Below are positions 53,742 through 63,687 of a stretch of 64,000 bases of DNA, piece by piece. The notes below the pieces were generated by a model that had not been told where the DNA came from, did no database searches, and saw only the letters and a program-made list of their open reading frames with translations. Every line of letters begins with the position of its first letter. Positions within the stretch are counted from its first letter, which is position 1. This DNA comes from an uncultured Clostridia bacterium. Its GTDB lineage: Bacteria > Bacillota > Clostridia > Oscillospirales > Ruminococcaceae. The stretch spans positions 124,001 to 188,000 of the forward strand of contig CANQCK010000001.1 in assembly GCA_947589185.1 (NCBI GenBank), read 5' to 3'. Position numbers and translations under genes: made by a program.

Positions 53742-55031
53742 TTATTCAAATCTCACCTTGACTGCGTTAGCATGAGCGGTAAGCCCCTCTCTTTCAGCTA
53801 TCTGAACAATATCGTCCTTTGCTTTAAATAAAGCGTCCTCAGTGTAATATATAAAGCTGGAACGCTTTTCAAAACTGTTTACCGACAAAGGAGATGAAAA
53901 CCTTGCCGTACCGCTTGTAGGCAGAACATGATTAGGTCCAGCATAGTAATCTCCCAAAGGCTCAGGAGCATATGAACCCAAGAATACCGAGCCTGCATTG
54001 TCAAGTCTTCCTATATACTCCAATGGATTTTCAAACAGTACCTCTAAGTGTTCAGGTGCAAGATCGTTTGCAAGCTGTACTGCCTTATCCTTAGAATCAC
54101 ATATAATTATCGCTCCGAAGCCTGTCAAAGACTCGTCTATTATTTCTTTTCTCGAAAGCTCTTTCATCTGTCGCTCTAACTCAGTTTTAACATCATTCGC
54201 AAGTCTTTCGCTTGTTGTAACCAGAATAGCCGAAGCAATTCTATCGTGCTCCGCCTGACTCATCAAATCAGCCGCAACGAATTTTGCATTTGCAGTATCG
54301 TCTGCGATAACCAGAATCTCGCTAGGGCCGGCTATCATATCTATATCTACAGTTCCGTATAAAATTTTCTTTGCCGTTGCGACAAATATATTTCCCGGAC
54401 CTACAATCTTATCAACCTTTGGGATAGTCTCCGTTCCAAATGCCAGTGCCGCAACCGCCTGAGCACCGCCTGTCAGAAATACTCTGTCTACTCCGCATAT
54501 TGCAGCGGCAACAAGAATATCTTTGTTTGGTGTTCCGTCTTTAAGCGGAGGAGTAACCATAATTATTTCCTTAACACCTGCGATCTTTGCCGGAATCGCA
54601 TTCATTAAAACAGACGAAGGATAAGCAGCCGTACCTCCCGGAACATACAGTCCTACACGCTCTAAACCTCTTACTCTCTGTCCGAGTATAACTCCGTTCT
54701 CCTTAGTATCAACAAAGCTCTGCGACTTCTGTTTATTGTGGAAATCTGCAATGTTTTCCTGTGCATTCAACAAAGCCTCAACAAAAGCAGAGTCAGCCTC
54801 AGTCAGAGCGTCGTTTATAACGTCTCTAGGAACTTCATAATAATCCGGTGCTTTTCCGTCAAACTTCACTGTATAATCATTTACGGCTTTGTCGCCGCCG
54901 ACCTTTACATTATTGATAATCTCGCTTACTATTTCAGTAACCTTTCTATCTGTTTCGCCGTTTCGGTCAGCGACCTGTTTTAAAAATTCAACCTCATCCT
55001 TACCGTTAGCGTAAATCGTCTTTATACTCAT
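53742..55031 (-). CDS. hisD: Histidinol dehydrogenase
   Basis: Zinc enzyme for the last two oxidations in histidine synthesis. Seen: [54 protein letters not shown] with zinc ligands, and [14 protein letters not shown]. Length 429. The ribosome site lies in a perfect 14-base palindrome (55038-55051), which could fold it away. Confidence 0.97.
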   Translation of the reverse strand: MSIKTIYANGKDEVEFLKQVADRNGETDRKVTEIVSEIINNVKVGGDKAVNDYTVKFDGKAPDYYEVPRDVINDALTEADSAFVEALLNAQENIADFHNKQKSQSFVDTKENGVILGQRVRGLERVGLYVPGGTAAYPSSVLMNAIPAKIAGVKEIIMVTPPLKDGTPNKDILVAAAICGVDRVFLTGGAQAVAALAFGTETIPKVDKIVGPGNIFVATAKKILYGTVDIDMIAGPSEILVIADDTANAKFVAADLMSQAEHDRIASAILVTTSERLANDVKTELERQMKELSRKEIIDESLTGFGAIIICDSKDKAVQLANDLAPEHLEVLFENPLEYIGRLDNAGSVFLGSYAPEPLGDYYAGPNHVLPTSGTARFSSPLSVNSFEKRSSFIYYTEDALFKAKDDIVQIAEREGLTAHANAVKVRFE

Positions 55032-55037
55032 ATACCT

Positions 55038-55051
55038 GCTCCTTAAGGAGC
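55038..55051 (-). promoter_or_regulatory. Palindrome over the hisD ribosome site
   Basis: GCTCCTTAAGGAGC is a perfect palindrome whose second half, AAGGAGC, is the hisD Shine-Dalgarno. A second purine-rich GAGGAGG lies just upstream. Pairing within one RNA is limited by the lack of a loop, so dimerisation or alternative pairing with the upstream copy is possible. Confidence 0.35.
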
Positions 55052-55124
55052 GTTCCTCCTCTCACATTATTAATTATTTTCTCTCTATTTACCAAAGTGT
55101 TTCTTCAACAAATTAGACTTTATC

Positions 55125-55577
55125 TCATAATAATGTTGACTTAACAAAAAGTTGATCAATTGTGCCATATATTGTTTCATAATCACCCAGTTTTACAAAA
55201 CCGTATTTTTCATATAACCCAATCTCACCACTCATAATATATACTTTTTTATACCCCAACTCACGTGCATAGGAAGCTGCACTTTTTAGCATTAATTCTG
55301 ATAATCTTTTACCTCGATATTGTTCGTCAACAAAAACAAATCCTATAAGTGGTTTAAATTTATACTTTGGAGACAACTCGTCCTTTTCAGTCAGCGTACA
55401 AAAGCCTACTACTTTTTCGTCTACACAAGCAGCAAACACCTTTTCCCATTGGGAAAATTCATTATTTATCATTTTTTCAGCTAAATAAGAACCTGCTTTC
55501 CATGAGCAATTTGCAGCCAGTGAAAAGGTTTCATTCCAATATCTATGTCCTTGTGACATAGGGAAAATTTCTATCAT
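55125..55577 (-). CDS. GNAT-family N-acetyltransferase inside the his operon
   Basis: A 150-residue acetyltransferase with the acetyl-CoA-binding motif A in FVDEQYRGKRLSELMLKSA and a motif B end (YEKYGFVKLGDYET). The substrate is unknown. It sits between hisG and hisD on the same strand with an AAAGGGG site, so it is probably expressed with the pathway. It is not a histidine enzyme; an insertion into the operon is the simplest view. Confidence 0.88.
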   Translation of the reverse strand: MIEIFPMSQGHRYWNETFSLAANCSWKAGSYLAEKMINNEFSQWEKVFAACVDEKVVGFCTLTEKDELSPKYKFKPLIGFVFVDEQYRGKRLSELMLKSAASYARELGYKKVYIMSGEIGLYEKYGFVKLGDYETIYGTIDQLFVKSTLL

Positions 55578-55646
55578 ACAGACCCCTTTATGAATCCCGA
55601 TTTAGTTTATTTTCTCCGCAACACAAATTAAAAGAAATAAAATATT

Positions 55647-56276
55647 TTATAGATTGCTCTCAAAAAGCGAAACCAGTTTTTCAATTTCCGTCTGTCTCAG
55701 CTTCATACTGACAGTATTCACAATAAGCCTTGCCGAAATAGGAGCAATATCCTCAATAACTTCAAGCCCATTTTCCTTTAGTGTAGTTCCCGTTTCTACT
55801 ATATCAACAATGCCGTCTGAAAGCTCCAACAGCGGTGCAAGCTCTACAGAACCCTCTATCTTGACAATCTCCAAATCCATACCCTTTGCTTTAAAATAGT
55901 CTCTTGCAACATTAGGATATTTAGTAGCTATAGTTTTTATATCGTATCCGCCATAGAAGCCCGAGCCCTTTTTAGTTGCAAGTGCAAACCTGCATCTTCC
56001 AAAGCCTAAATCGACCAGTTCAAAAAAAGAACCGCCCATTTCCATAATGGTATCTTTTCCTACAACACCCATATCGCATACGCCGTGCTCAACATATGTA
56101 ATTACATCATTTGCTTTTGCAAGCACGACCTCTAAATTAGCGTCGGGAATAGGAAGTATCAGCTTTCTTCCCTTTTCTCTTACGGCTGTACAGTCAAAGC
56201 CGATTTTTTCCAAAAGCCCGACTGTATCCTTTTCAAGTCTGCCCTTTGTAAGAGCAATTCTTATAGGCTTACTCAT
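55647..56276 (-). CDS. hisG: ATP phosphoribosyltransferase, short catalytic form
   Basis: First step of histidine synthesis. Seen: IALTKGRLEKDTV, VEHGVCDMGVVGKDTIME, and the PRPP-binding motif DIVETGTTLKENGL. At 209 residues it lacks the regulatory ACT-like domain, so it needs HisZ, which is encoded next to it. Confidence 0.97.
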   Translation of the reverse strand: MSKPIRIALTKGRLEKDTVGLLEKIGFDCTAVREKGRKLILPIPDANLEVVLAKANDVITYVEHGVCDMGVVGKDTIMEMGGSFFELVDLGFGRCRFALATKKGSGFYGGYDIKTIATKYPNVARDYFKAKGMDLEIVKIEGSVELAPLLELSDGIVDIVETGTTLKENGLEVIEDIAPISARLIVNTVSMKLRQTEIEKLVSLFESNL

Positions 56277-56347
56277 TTATTTTCATGTTCCTTTCCAATT
56301 AAATTAAAAAAACAGATAAAATTAGATTTAGAGATGTAACCAACTTA

Positions 56348-56410
56348 TAGAGGCAAGATACCAGAAGCAAGAGACAAGAAAGGAAACTGGTCGCCAGAGG
56401 CAAGAACTAT
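56348..56410. repeat. Purine-rich dispersed repeat, copy 2
   Basis: Begins TAGAGGCAAGATACCAGAAG, the 20-base core shared with 18953, and continues with more CAGAGGCAAGAA-like units. Noncoding, in the 155-base hisZ-hisG gap. Confidence 0.6.
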
Positions 56411-56431
56411 TTTCCAAAGTAGCGATAAATC

Positions 56432-57628
56432 TTATAAATCAATTTCCTTAACCTCGTCAGACACTACATACAGCTTTGAAATTCCCTTTTTAAATGCGTA
56501 TTCCTTAGTTTCTTCAAGGGTATCAAAAAGCGAGTTTTCAACCGTCATTCCGCTTTTTGCCAAAGCATTTGAATAGGCAACAGCCTTTAAAGCATTTTCA
56601 CTCTCACCGAAAACTATTGCGTCTGCAACTTTTGTTTTAGGTATATTTCCGCTTTTAAGAAGCAGTGATGAAACCGCATTGACGTTTATTGCAAAGCCTG
56701 TTGCGGCAACGTCAAAACCAAATTCAGAAATCAGTTTGTTATATCGTCCGCCGGATAAAACAGGCTCGCCTATTCCCTCAAGATAGCCTCTGAAAACTAT
56801 ACCTGTATAATAATCTACTCTGTTTACAGTTCCGAGATCGACAATTATTTTTCCCTCATAGCCCAGCTTAGACAGTGAATTATATACATATTTCAAATCA
56901 GAAAGAATCTTTTCAGTTTTTTCATCGGAAAACAGCTTTGACGCACGTTCAAATACCTCTTCCCCTCCAAACAGTCTTGGAAGCTGTTTTAATGCTCTTG
57001 CAGCTTCACTGTCGCCTATTTCATCAAGTAAATCATTAAGTGCAGGGTAGTTCTTGTTAAGTATCAGATACCTGATTGCCTCTGCCTTGCGTTCATCAAT
57101 ATCCAACTTTGAAATTAGCTCTCTGAAAAATCCTATAGTTCCAATTTCAAGACGGAATTTATCTTTCTCAAAAGCTGTAAGGGTCTCCATTGCCGTTGAC
57201 AAAACTTCAAAATCTGCTTTTCTCGAGTCAGAACCGATAAGCTCAATACCCGCCTGAACGATCTCATCAGAATGACCTTTCAGCAAAGCGTTATTTTCAT
57301 AAGTTGTTTGAATATAATACAATCTCAGCGGCATTTCAGCGTCTTTAAGACGTGTGGCAACAAGTCTTGCAATAGGTATTGTAGAATCAGGACGCATAGC
57401 CAGCAGTCTTCCCTTAGAATCAACGAGTTTATACAACTGCTCCTGAGGAATTGTTCTCGAGCCTTTATTGAAAACATCATAAAACTCAATCCCTGTTGTT
57501 ACTACTTCACTGTAGCCCCGCAACTGAAAAATTTCAGCAAACTTATTCTCAACCTCTCTTCTTGACAGACATTCATCAAAGAGCAAGTCCTTAGTACCCT
57601 CAGGGGTTATTAAATCATATCTTTCCAT
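56432..57628 (-). CDS. hisZ: ATP phosphoribosyltransferase regulatory subunit
   Basis: HisRS-like protein without synthetase activity that pairs with short HisG. Seen: MERYDLITPEGTKDLLF, the HisRS-type RLYYIQTTYEN region, and GRYNKLISEFG. The length of 398 fits. The ATG at 57628 has TGGAGA upstream; the open frame to 57664 is rejected. First gene of the operon after its promoter. Confidence 0.95.
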   Translation of the reverse strand: MERYDLITPEGTKDLLFDECLSRREVENKFAEIFQLRGYSEVVTTGIEFYDVFNKGSRTIPQEQLYKLVDSKGRLLAMRPDSTIPIARLVATRLKDAEMPLRLYYIQTTYENNALLKGHSDEIVQAGIELIGSDSRKADFEVLSTAMETLTAFEKDKFRLEIGTIGFFRELISKLDIDERKAEAIRYLILNKNYPALNDLLDEIGDSEAARALKQLPRLFGGEEVFERASKLFSDEKTEKILSDLKYVYNSLSKLGYEGKIIVDLGTVNRVDYYTGIVFRGYLEGIGEPVLSGGRYNKLISEFGFDVAATGFAINVNAVSSLLLKSGNIPKTKVADAIVFGESENALKAVAYSNALAKSGMTVENSLFDTLEETKEYAFKKGISKLYVVSDEVKEIDL

Positions 57629-57678
57629 ATTCTCTCCATATAAAATTTGAATTATAATTTGCAATTCACTGCTATATT

Positions 57679-57698
57679 TACTTTACTTTAGTAAAGTA
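57679..57698 (-). promoter_or_regulatory. Inverted repeat in the his leader
   Basis: TACTTTAC-N4-GTAAAGTA, perfect 8-base arms, about 22 bases downstream of the -10. A small GCTAAT/ATTAGC hairpin lies between. No T-box elements are present, so an operator or mRNA hairpin is more likely. Confidence 0.5.
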
Positions 57699-57719
57699 TT
57701 AACACGCTAATTTATTAGC

Positions 57720-57748
57720 ATAATACCATAGTAAAATCGCTTTGTCAA
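57720..57748 (-). promoter_or_regulatory. Histidine operon promoter
   Basis: Minus strand: perfect -35 TTGACA, 17-base spacer, -10 TATTAT with TGG before it. Confidence 0.85.
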
Positions 57749-57881
57749 CAATCCTGCATAAAGTTCATAGTTAGTTTACAAATTAAAGAAACAAATATGA
57801 TTGCAATTGTCCAAACTCGATGTGGTCTTTGTTAGCCTTGACTGTTTACGTTTAAGTTTTGTGCGGATAGATACCGACTTC

Positions 57882-58664
57882 TTAAACCAGTCTTTTATAC
57901 AATTCCAAATACGCTTTATTCCAATTCTTCTGAGGATTATTCAGCACAATATATTCAATGTCTAAACCTGACAGAATCTCAAGTTCTCTTCGCTGTCGTT
58001 CTTCCAGTGCAGCTATATAGCCATCAAAACCATTAAGCTGTTTAGACTTGCCATATACACCATTACAATGATAATCGATTACTGCATTAAGCCATTCATC
58101 GCCTCTTTCAGAAACAACATTTTTTACGCTTTCACATATATTATCATTTTGCAAATAAACTATGACAGGATTCAATGGTTTGATGATATTGCAAATTTCA
58201 CTAATATATGCAGATGACTTATCCTGATTAAATCCAAAACGCATCATAGTTTCACACATAGGATTTTGCAATAGTACACAATTAAAAACATACTTCTCAT
58301 CAGGGTTTTTATTATCTACAAACTCACGCCATTTATCAAGCATAACGGGCTTTTCCACTTCCCATGGCAAAAAATCATATATTTTATATTGAAGAAGCTT
58401 CTCAAATAAAGCGCCTTGAAATGCAGACAGTGAGACAACAAATCCTTCGGATTTTTGATTAGAATTCTCTATAATTTTCTTTTTGTCATCATAAGAAAAC
58501 TTCTGCATTTCTGACCTATGAATGAATGCATGAAATTCATAATCTGCCGGGTGAATACCACTGCCCTCATCAATGTTCAGCATATTTAATCTATCAGCAA
58601 TATACTTTGCTGTTGAACTTTTTCCTGAACATGGTAAGCCCTCAACAATAATTAAATTATGCAT
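57882..58664 (-). CDS. P-loop kinase-like protein, substrate unknown
   Basis: A 260-residue protein with Walker A GLPCSGKSS near residues 9-17 and a thymidylate-kinase-like layout; VMLDKWREFVD may hold the second site. The His-rich IHPADYEFHAFIHRSEM part is distinctive. No standard nucleoside-kinase motifs beyond the P-loop are clear. It lies between polC and the his operon in a gap without a nearby terminator; function unknown. Confidence 0.7.
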   Translation of the reverse strand: MHNLIIVEGLPCSGKSSTAKYIADRLNMLNIDEGSGIHPADYEFHAFIHRSEMQKFSYDDKKKIIENSNQKSEGFVVSLSAFQGALFEKLLQYKIYDFLPWEVEKPVMLDKWREFVDNKNPDEKYVFNCVLLQNPMCETMMRFGFNQDKSSAYISEICNIIKPLNPVIVYLQNDNICESVKNVVSERGDEWLNAVIDYHCNGVYGKSKQLNGFDGYIAALEERQRRELEILSGLDIEYIVLNNPQKNWNKAYLELYKRLV

Positions 58665-58725
58665 ATTTAATCTCCATCCTGTTTTATCAATTTTCTATTT
58701 AGTTAAGTCATTTATTTTCTTACCA

Positions 58726-61700
58726 TTACAAACTAAATAACGAAAATTGATTGCTTTCGGGAATATCACCAAATGCACCTATTTCCTTTAGCGTTTCTAT
58801 GACCGTCTTTGAAACTCCGCTTTGATTTGCAAACTCCTCAACAGATATAAAATCGCCGTTCTGTGCCTTCTCGTAAATGCTTTTAGATGCGTTTGTTCCC
58901 ACTCCGTTTATAGAACAGAACGGAAGTCTCAGCTTCCCGTTTTCTATTTTGTAGACAGTTGCGTGTGATTTGAAAATATCCACAGGCAAAAATTCAAATC
59001 CTCTTGACATCATCTCATTGATAAGCATAAGGGTATCAAGAGTTCCCTCCTCCTTTGCCGTTTTATCAGACTTGATTTGAAGCTCCTGAATTTTGTGTTT
59101 TACTGCCGCTTCTCCTTTAATTGCGGTTTCAGCGTCAAAATCCTCACCTCTAACAGTAAATAACGCCGCATAAAATTCAAGGGGCTTGTACACCTTAAAC
59201 CAGCAAAGACGAATAGCTGCCGTTACATACGCCGCTGCGTGAGCTTTCGGGAACATATATTTAATCTTCAGACAGCTTTCTATAAACCATTCGGGTACAT
59301 TGTTATCACGCATTTCCTGTTTCATTTCCTCTGTGAGAAGCTTTGGAGCGTTACCCTTTCTGGTGATCTCCATAATCTTAAACGAAAGAGACGGATCTAC
59401 TCCGTAATAAATGAGCTTTGTCATAATGCTGTCACGGGTTCCTATTACCTGGGAAATATCACAAATGCCGTTTTTGATAAGCTCCTGAGCGTTACCGAGC
59501 CAAACATCAGTACCGTGAGAAAGCCCTGAAATCTGTAATAGGTCAGAGAAATTTTGAGGTTGTGCGTCTAAAAGCATCTGCCGAACAAAAGGCGTTCCCA
59601 TTTCCGGTATGCCAAGAGTTCCCGTCTCTACAAAAATCTGTTCGGGCTTAACACCTAAAGCCTCAGTCGATGTGAAGAGCGAATACACCTTTTTATCAGA
59701 CATTGGTATTTTAGTAACTTCACAGCCTGTCATATCTTCTAAATGCTTATACAACGTCGGCACATCGTGTCCGAGCTCATCTAACTTTAATATGGTATCG
59801 TGAAGCGAGTTAAAATCAAAGTGTGTTGTAACAATATCACTGTCCGTTTTTTCAGCTGGGTGCTGAACAGGCGTGAAATCATATACTTCATATTCAGCCG
59901 GAATAACTACCATTCCGCCCGGATGCTGACCCGTTGTACGCTTTATTCCGGTACATCCGTTTACAAGCCTTTGAATCTCGGCAGGGTTTGCTTTTCTGCC
60001 ACGCTCATCTAAATATTTCATAACATATCCGTAAGCAGTTTTATCAGCTACACCTGAGATAGTTCCCGCCTTAAAAACGTGGTCAGAACCAAAAAGCTCC
60101 TCAGTATATTTGTGTGCTCTGGACTGATATTCCCCCGAGAAATTCAAGTCAATATCAGGAGATTTATCCCCGTGAAAGCCCAGAAACGTTTCAAATGGAA
60201 TATCATGTCCGTCACGGTGCATATCAGTGCCGCATTCAGGACAAGCCTTTTGCGGCAAATCAAAGCCCGAACCTACAGTTCCGTCGGTTATGAATTCGCA
60301 ATATTTACAGCTTGGACAGACATAGTGCGGAACAAGCGGATTAACCTCTGAAATACCAGCCATTGAAGCTACAAATGACGAGCCTACCGAACCTCTTGAA
60401 CCAACCTGATAACCATTCTCGACCGAATTTGCCACCAGTTTCTGAGCAATAATATACAAAACCGCAAAGCCGTGCTTGATAATTGAGTCAAGCTCACGCT
60501 GCAAACGTTTATGTACAATCTCAGGAACAGGATCTCCATATATTTCTTTTGCCCTGTTCCAGCAAATTTCAGTAAGTTCTTCTTCAGCCCCTTCAATGTG
60601 GGGAGTGAATGTTCCCTTTGGAAAGGCCCTTAGCTCCGGATCTGTCATATCAGCTATTTTATTTGAATTTGTAACAACAACCTCATAAGCCTTTTCCTCG
60701 CCTAAGTATTCGGAAAACTCAGCAAGCATTTCATCAGTGGTTTTCAGATACAGCGGTGCCTGAAAATCTGCGTCGGGGTACCCCTGCCCCGCCTGCAAAA
60801 TCGCACGGAACGCTGCGTCTCCCTCCTCGAGAAAATGTACGTCACCTGTTGCTACAACAGGTATTCCCAGTTCTTCACCGAGTTCTACAACGAATTTATT
60901 TATATCTTTAAGTTGTTCCTCCGTCCTGATGTTTTTATAAACGTCACGGTCGATTCTAAGCATAAACCTGTTGTTTTCTATAGACTGTATTTCAAGATAG
61001 TCATAGAATTTTGCGATTTCAACAAGTTCCTCATGAGGTTTTCCTGCCAGATAATTCTGGATAAGTTCGCCCATCTCGCAGGCACTGCCGACAAGCAGTC
61101 CGTCTCTATGCTTTATAAGCTCCTGCTTCGGAATTCTCGGTCTTTTATAAAAATACTTTAGATTAGAGTCTGAGACGAGCTTATAGAGATTTTTAAGTCC
61201 TGTCTTATTCTTTGCCAGAATAATCTGATGATACGGCTTTTTGATCGTGCTTTGATCTAAGGTATCGCTGTTTACCTGATAAGCCTCAATGCCGTAAATC
61301 AGCTTGAAATCTCCACCGTCCTTTCGTATTTTATCAACAGCATACATAGCGTCAGGACATCCCTGCATTACACCGTGGTCGGTGATAGCGATAGCCTTGT
61401 GACCCCATGAGAAAGCCTTGTTTACTATCTTGTCAGCAGGAGAAACAGCGTCCATTGCCGACATATTCGTGTGGCAATGAAGTTCTACACGCTTGACTTC
61501 ACTTTTATCCGTCTTTACATTCTTGTGTATAGTCATTATATCATTTGGAATAAAATATTCTTTATGGTCATAGTCGTCTTCTTCAAGCGAACCTGTAAGA
61601 ACTATTGTTGTTCCCTTTTTCATTTCGCCAAGCATTGCCTCAAGTCTGCTCTTTTGAAGTCTCGACCTTTTATTCGCAGAGCCTAACAGCTTTACCGCAC

Positions 61701-62514
61701 ACGAATTTGTATAATCGGTAATAAATATCGTTGCTATCAGCATTCCCGACTTTGTTTCTCTTTTACTAATCTGGAAAACGTCTCCCCAGATTAAAACGCT
61801 GCCGCTTTCCGCATTCAGATCACTTAAATTTGTAAGTGTATTTTCAGGCTTTATAACCCTGCCGAGAATAAGTTTTGCACCGCTTCCGTCCAAATAACTG
61901 TCGGCAAAATCAATATCAAATACTGAAAATTCGTTTTCCGCTGAATCCGATTTAGTTTCCTTCGGCGGAATGTATTCAGGCATAGGGAGATTTGAAACCG
62001 CCTCTGAATAAGACTTTTCGTGTTCTTCCTTATCTGTGCTGAGAACCCCGCCGAATTCTACCTTTACGTTCTTTGAGAAAAGGTCAAAAATCAATTTTGG
62101 CAGAGCATTCTCAACTCCGGCTTTCTGCAAAAGACTAAAACCGCCCGATTTAAGATTAATATTAAGCACGCTGTTATTATCGTCATATGTAACATCTGCA
62201 CTGTCAAAAAAACCGTTTACTACTGAAAAGCTGTCTTTTAAAAATTTTATTAGTTCACAAAAATATTCAGCACTGAACATATCAGGCGTATATTTTATTC
62301 CCAAAGTAACTCCTGATATTTGAAGAGCATTTTTCAGATCGTCCTCAAATATTTTAACTGTTTCATAGCTAATGAGCCTGTCAAATGCAGCAGTGATCTT
62401 CATCACACTATTGTTACCAGACAAAGTCAACTTTATTATTCTGCCGTTTCTTAAATCATTAGGTATTATGTTTTGATATTCCTCAAAAAAATTGCCTATA
62501 TAATGCTGTTCCAT
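58726..62514 (-). CDS. polC: DNA polymerase III alpha subunit, PolC type, lacking the exonuclease insertion
   Basis: Replicative polymerase of low-GC Gram-positives. Order: N-terminal domain (1-210), OB-fold (215-335), PHP domain (about 340-570), palm with catalytic D787 and D789 in PDIDLNFSG, zinc finger C733/C736/C758/C761, fingers, and a C-terminal clamp motif NQFSLF. Bacillus PolC has about 170 residues of DnaQ-type exonuclease inside PHP after the GxEA motif; here GIEAYQ (409-413) leads within 16 residues to [14 protein letters not shown], and no DxExTG motif exists. All PHP metal residues look intact (H346, H348, D379, H380, E410, H429, C479, D558, H560). The length of 1262, against 1437 in Bacillus, matches the loss. 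Confidence 0.97.
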   Translation of the reverse strand: MEQHYIGNFFEEYQNIIPNDLRNGRIIKLTLSGNNSVMKITAAFDRLISYETVKIFEDDLKNALQISGVTLGIKYTPDMFSAEYFCELIKFLKDSFSVVNGFFDSADVTYDDNNSVLNINLKSGGFSLLQKAGVENALPKLIFDLFSKNVKVEFGGVLSTDKEEHEKSYSEAVSNLPMPEYIPPKETKSDSAENEFSVFDIDFADSYLDGSGAKLILGRVIKPENTLTNLSDLNAESGSVLIWGDVFQISKRETKSGMLIATIFITDYTNSCAVKLLGSANKRSRLQKSRLEAMLGEMKKGTTIVLTGSLEEDDYDHKEYFIPNDIMTIHKNVKTDKSEVKRVELHCHTNMSAMDAVSPADKIVNKAFSWGHKAIAITDHGVMQGCPDAMYAVDKIRKDGGDFKLIYGIEAYQVNSDTLDQSTIKKPYHQIILAKNKTGLKNLYKLVSDSNLKYFYKRPRIPKQELIKHRDGLLVGSACEMGELIQNYLAGKPHEELVEIAKFYDYLEIQSIENNRFMLRIDRDVYKNIRTEEQLKDINKFVVELGEELGIPVVATGDVHFLEEGDAAFRAILQAGQGYPDADFQAPLYLKTTDEMLAEFSEYLGEEKAYEVVVTNSNKIADMTDPELRAFPKGTFTPHIEGAEEELTEICWNRAKEIYGDPVPEIVHKRLQRELDSIIKHGFAVLYIIAQKLVANSVENGYQVGSRGSVGSSFVASMAGISEVNPLVPHYVCPSCKYCEFITDGTVGSGFDLPQKACPECGTDMHRDGHDIPFETFLGFHGDKSPDIDLNFSGEYQSRAHKYTEELFGSDHVFKAGTISGVADKTAYGYVMKYLDERGRKANPAEIQRLVNGCTGIKRTTGQHPGGMVVIPAEYEVYDFTPVQHPAEKTDSDIVTTHFDFNSLHDTILKLDELGHDVPTLYKHLEDMTGCEVTKIPMSDKKVYSLFTSTEALGVKPEQIFVETGTLGIPEMGTPFVRQMLLDAQPQNFSDLLQISGLSHGTDVWLGNAQELIKNGICDISQVIGTRDSIMTKLIYYGVDPSLSFKIMEITRKGNAPKLLTEEMKQEMRDNNVPEWFIESCLKIKYMFPKAHAAAYVTAAIRLCWFKVYKPLEFYAALFTVRGEDFDAETAIKGEAAVKHKIQELQIKSDKTAKEEGTLDTLMLINEMMSRGFEFLPVDIFKSHATVYKIENGKLRLPFCSINGVGTNASKSIYEKAQNGDFISVEEFANQSGVSKTVIETLKEIGAFGDIPESNQFSLFSL

Positions 62515-62588
62515 TTTTTATACAGCCTGAATTATTCAAGCCTGTCCTCCGTTTCTGTGCTTAAAAATACGCACTTATTTATAAGCTG

Positions 62589-63629
62589 TCACAGCTTATC
62601 TATTTCATTCAGCAATGCATCTAATGCTTTTGATTCATCGACCGTATAAAGCATTTCTCCCTTTTTAAACAGCACTGCTTTCCCGTCTCCGCCTGCTATT
62701 CCTATATCTGCCTCACTTGCCTCGCCCGGACCGTTTACAACACATCCCATAACAGCAACTGTTATGTTCTTGTTTATGTTTTTAGTTCGCTCCTCAACCT
62801 CTTTAGCTAAAGAAATCAAATCTATCTTGGTTCTTCCGCAGGTTGGACAAGCCACTATCTTTACACCGCTTCCCATACCAATAGCTTTCAAAATATCCTT
62901 AGCAGCATACACTTCCTTAATTGGACTGTCAGTAAGAGATACTCTAATAGTCTCACCAATTCCGTCCAGCAGAAGCGAACCTATCCCAACAGCTGATTTT
63001 ATAAGCCCCAATCTCTCCGTTCCTGCTTCCGTAACTCCCAAATGCAGAGGATAGCTGCACTTCTTAGATAAAAGTCTGTAAGCTGATACCATTGTTTTAA
63101 CATCTGATGATTTAATTGAAATAACTATATCGTCAAAATCAACAGCTTCGAGCATCTTAGCATGATCAAGAGCACTTTTTACCAAAGCCTCCGGCGTGGG
63201 AGAGCCGTATTCAGCAAGCAGTTCCTTTTCCAATGAGCCTGAATTTACTCCGATTCTTATGGGGATTCCTCTCAACCGACAAGCATTGGCAACCGCCTTA
63301 ACATTTTCCATTCCGCCTATATTACCGGGATTTATCCTTATCTTGTCTACGCCAGCATATGCCGCTTCAATCGCCAGCTTATAATCAAAATGAATATCCG
63401 CAACCAAAGGCACTGATACTTCTTTCTTTATTGCCGGAATAAGCCTTACAGCATTCATATCAGGTATTGCCACACGGATTATCTCACAGCCTGCTTTCTC
63501 CAGCTCAACAGCCTGAGCAACACTGCCATTTATATCCTCCGCAGGAACATTAAGCATAGATTGTATATATATTTTCTTACCGTCAAGGCAAAGTTTACCA
63601 ACCATAACTGGTTTGCATTTTCTATTCAT
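62589..63629 (-). CDS. ispG: 4-hydroxy-3-methylbut-2-enyl diphosphate synthase (flavodoxin/ferredoxin)
   Basis: Iron-sulphur enzyme of the MEP isoprenoid pathway. Seen: IYIQSMLNVPAEDI, VADIHFDYKLA, KIRINPGNIGG, and the cluster cysteines in VACPTCGRTKID and MGCVVNGPGEASEADIG. Length 346. It follows rseP and precedes polC, a conserved Firmicutes order (dxr-rseP-ispG-polC). Confidence 0.97.
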   Translation of the reverse strand: MNRKCKPVMVGKLCLDGKKIYIQSMLNVPAEDINGSVAQAVELEKAGCEIIRVAIPDMNAVRLIPAIKKEVSVPLVADIHFDYKLAIEAAYAGVDKIRINPGNIGGMENVKAVANACRLRGIPIRIGVNSGSLEKELLAEYGSPTPEALVKSALDHAKMLEAVDFDDIVISIKSSDVKTMVSAYRLLSKKCSYPLHLGVTEAGTERLGLIKSAVGIGSLLLDGIGETIRVSLTDSPIKEVYAAKDILKAIGMGSGVKIVACPTCGRTKIDLISLAKEVEERTKNINKNITVAVMGCVVNGPGEASEADIGIAGGDGKAVLFKKGEMLYTVDESKALDALLNEIDKL

Positions 63630-63687
63630 AACCGAAATATGCTCTAAAATTTAATGAGCAATCCTCCTTTTATATCATCCACAACTA

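Noticed and set aside
57629-57719. Possible T-box leader for histidine genes
   Set aside because: The leader is under 100 bases with no specifier stem, T-box sequence or terminator.
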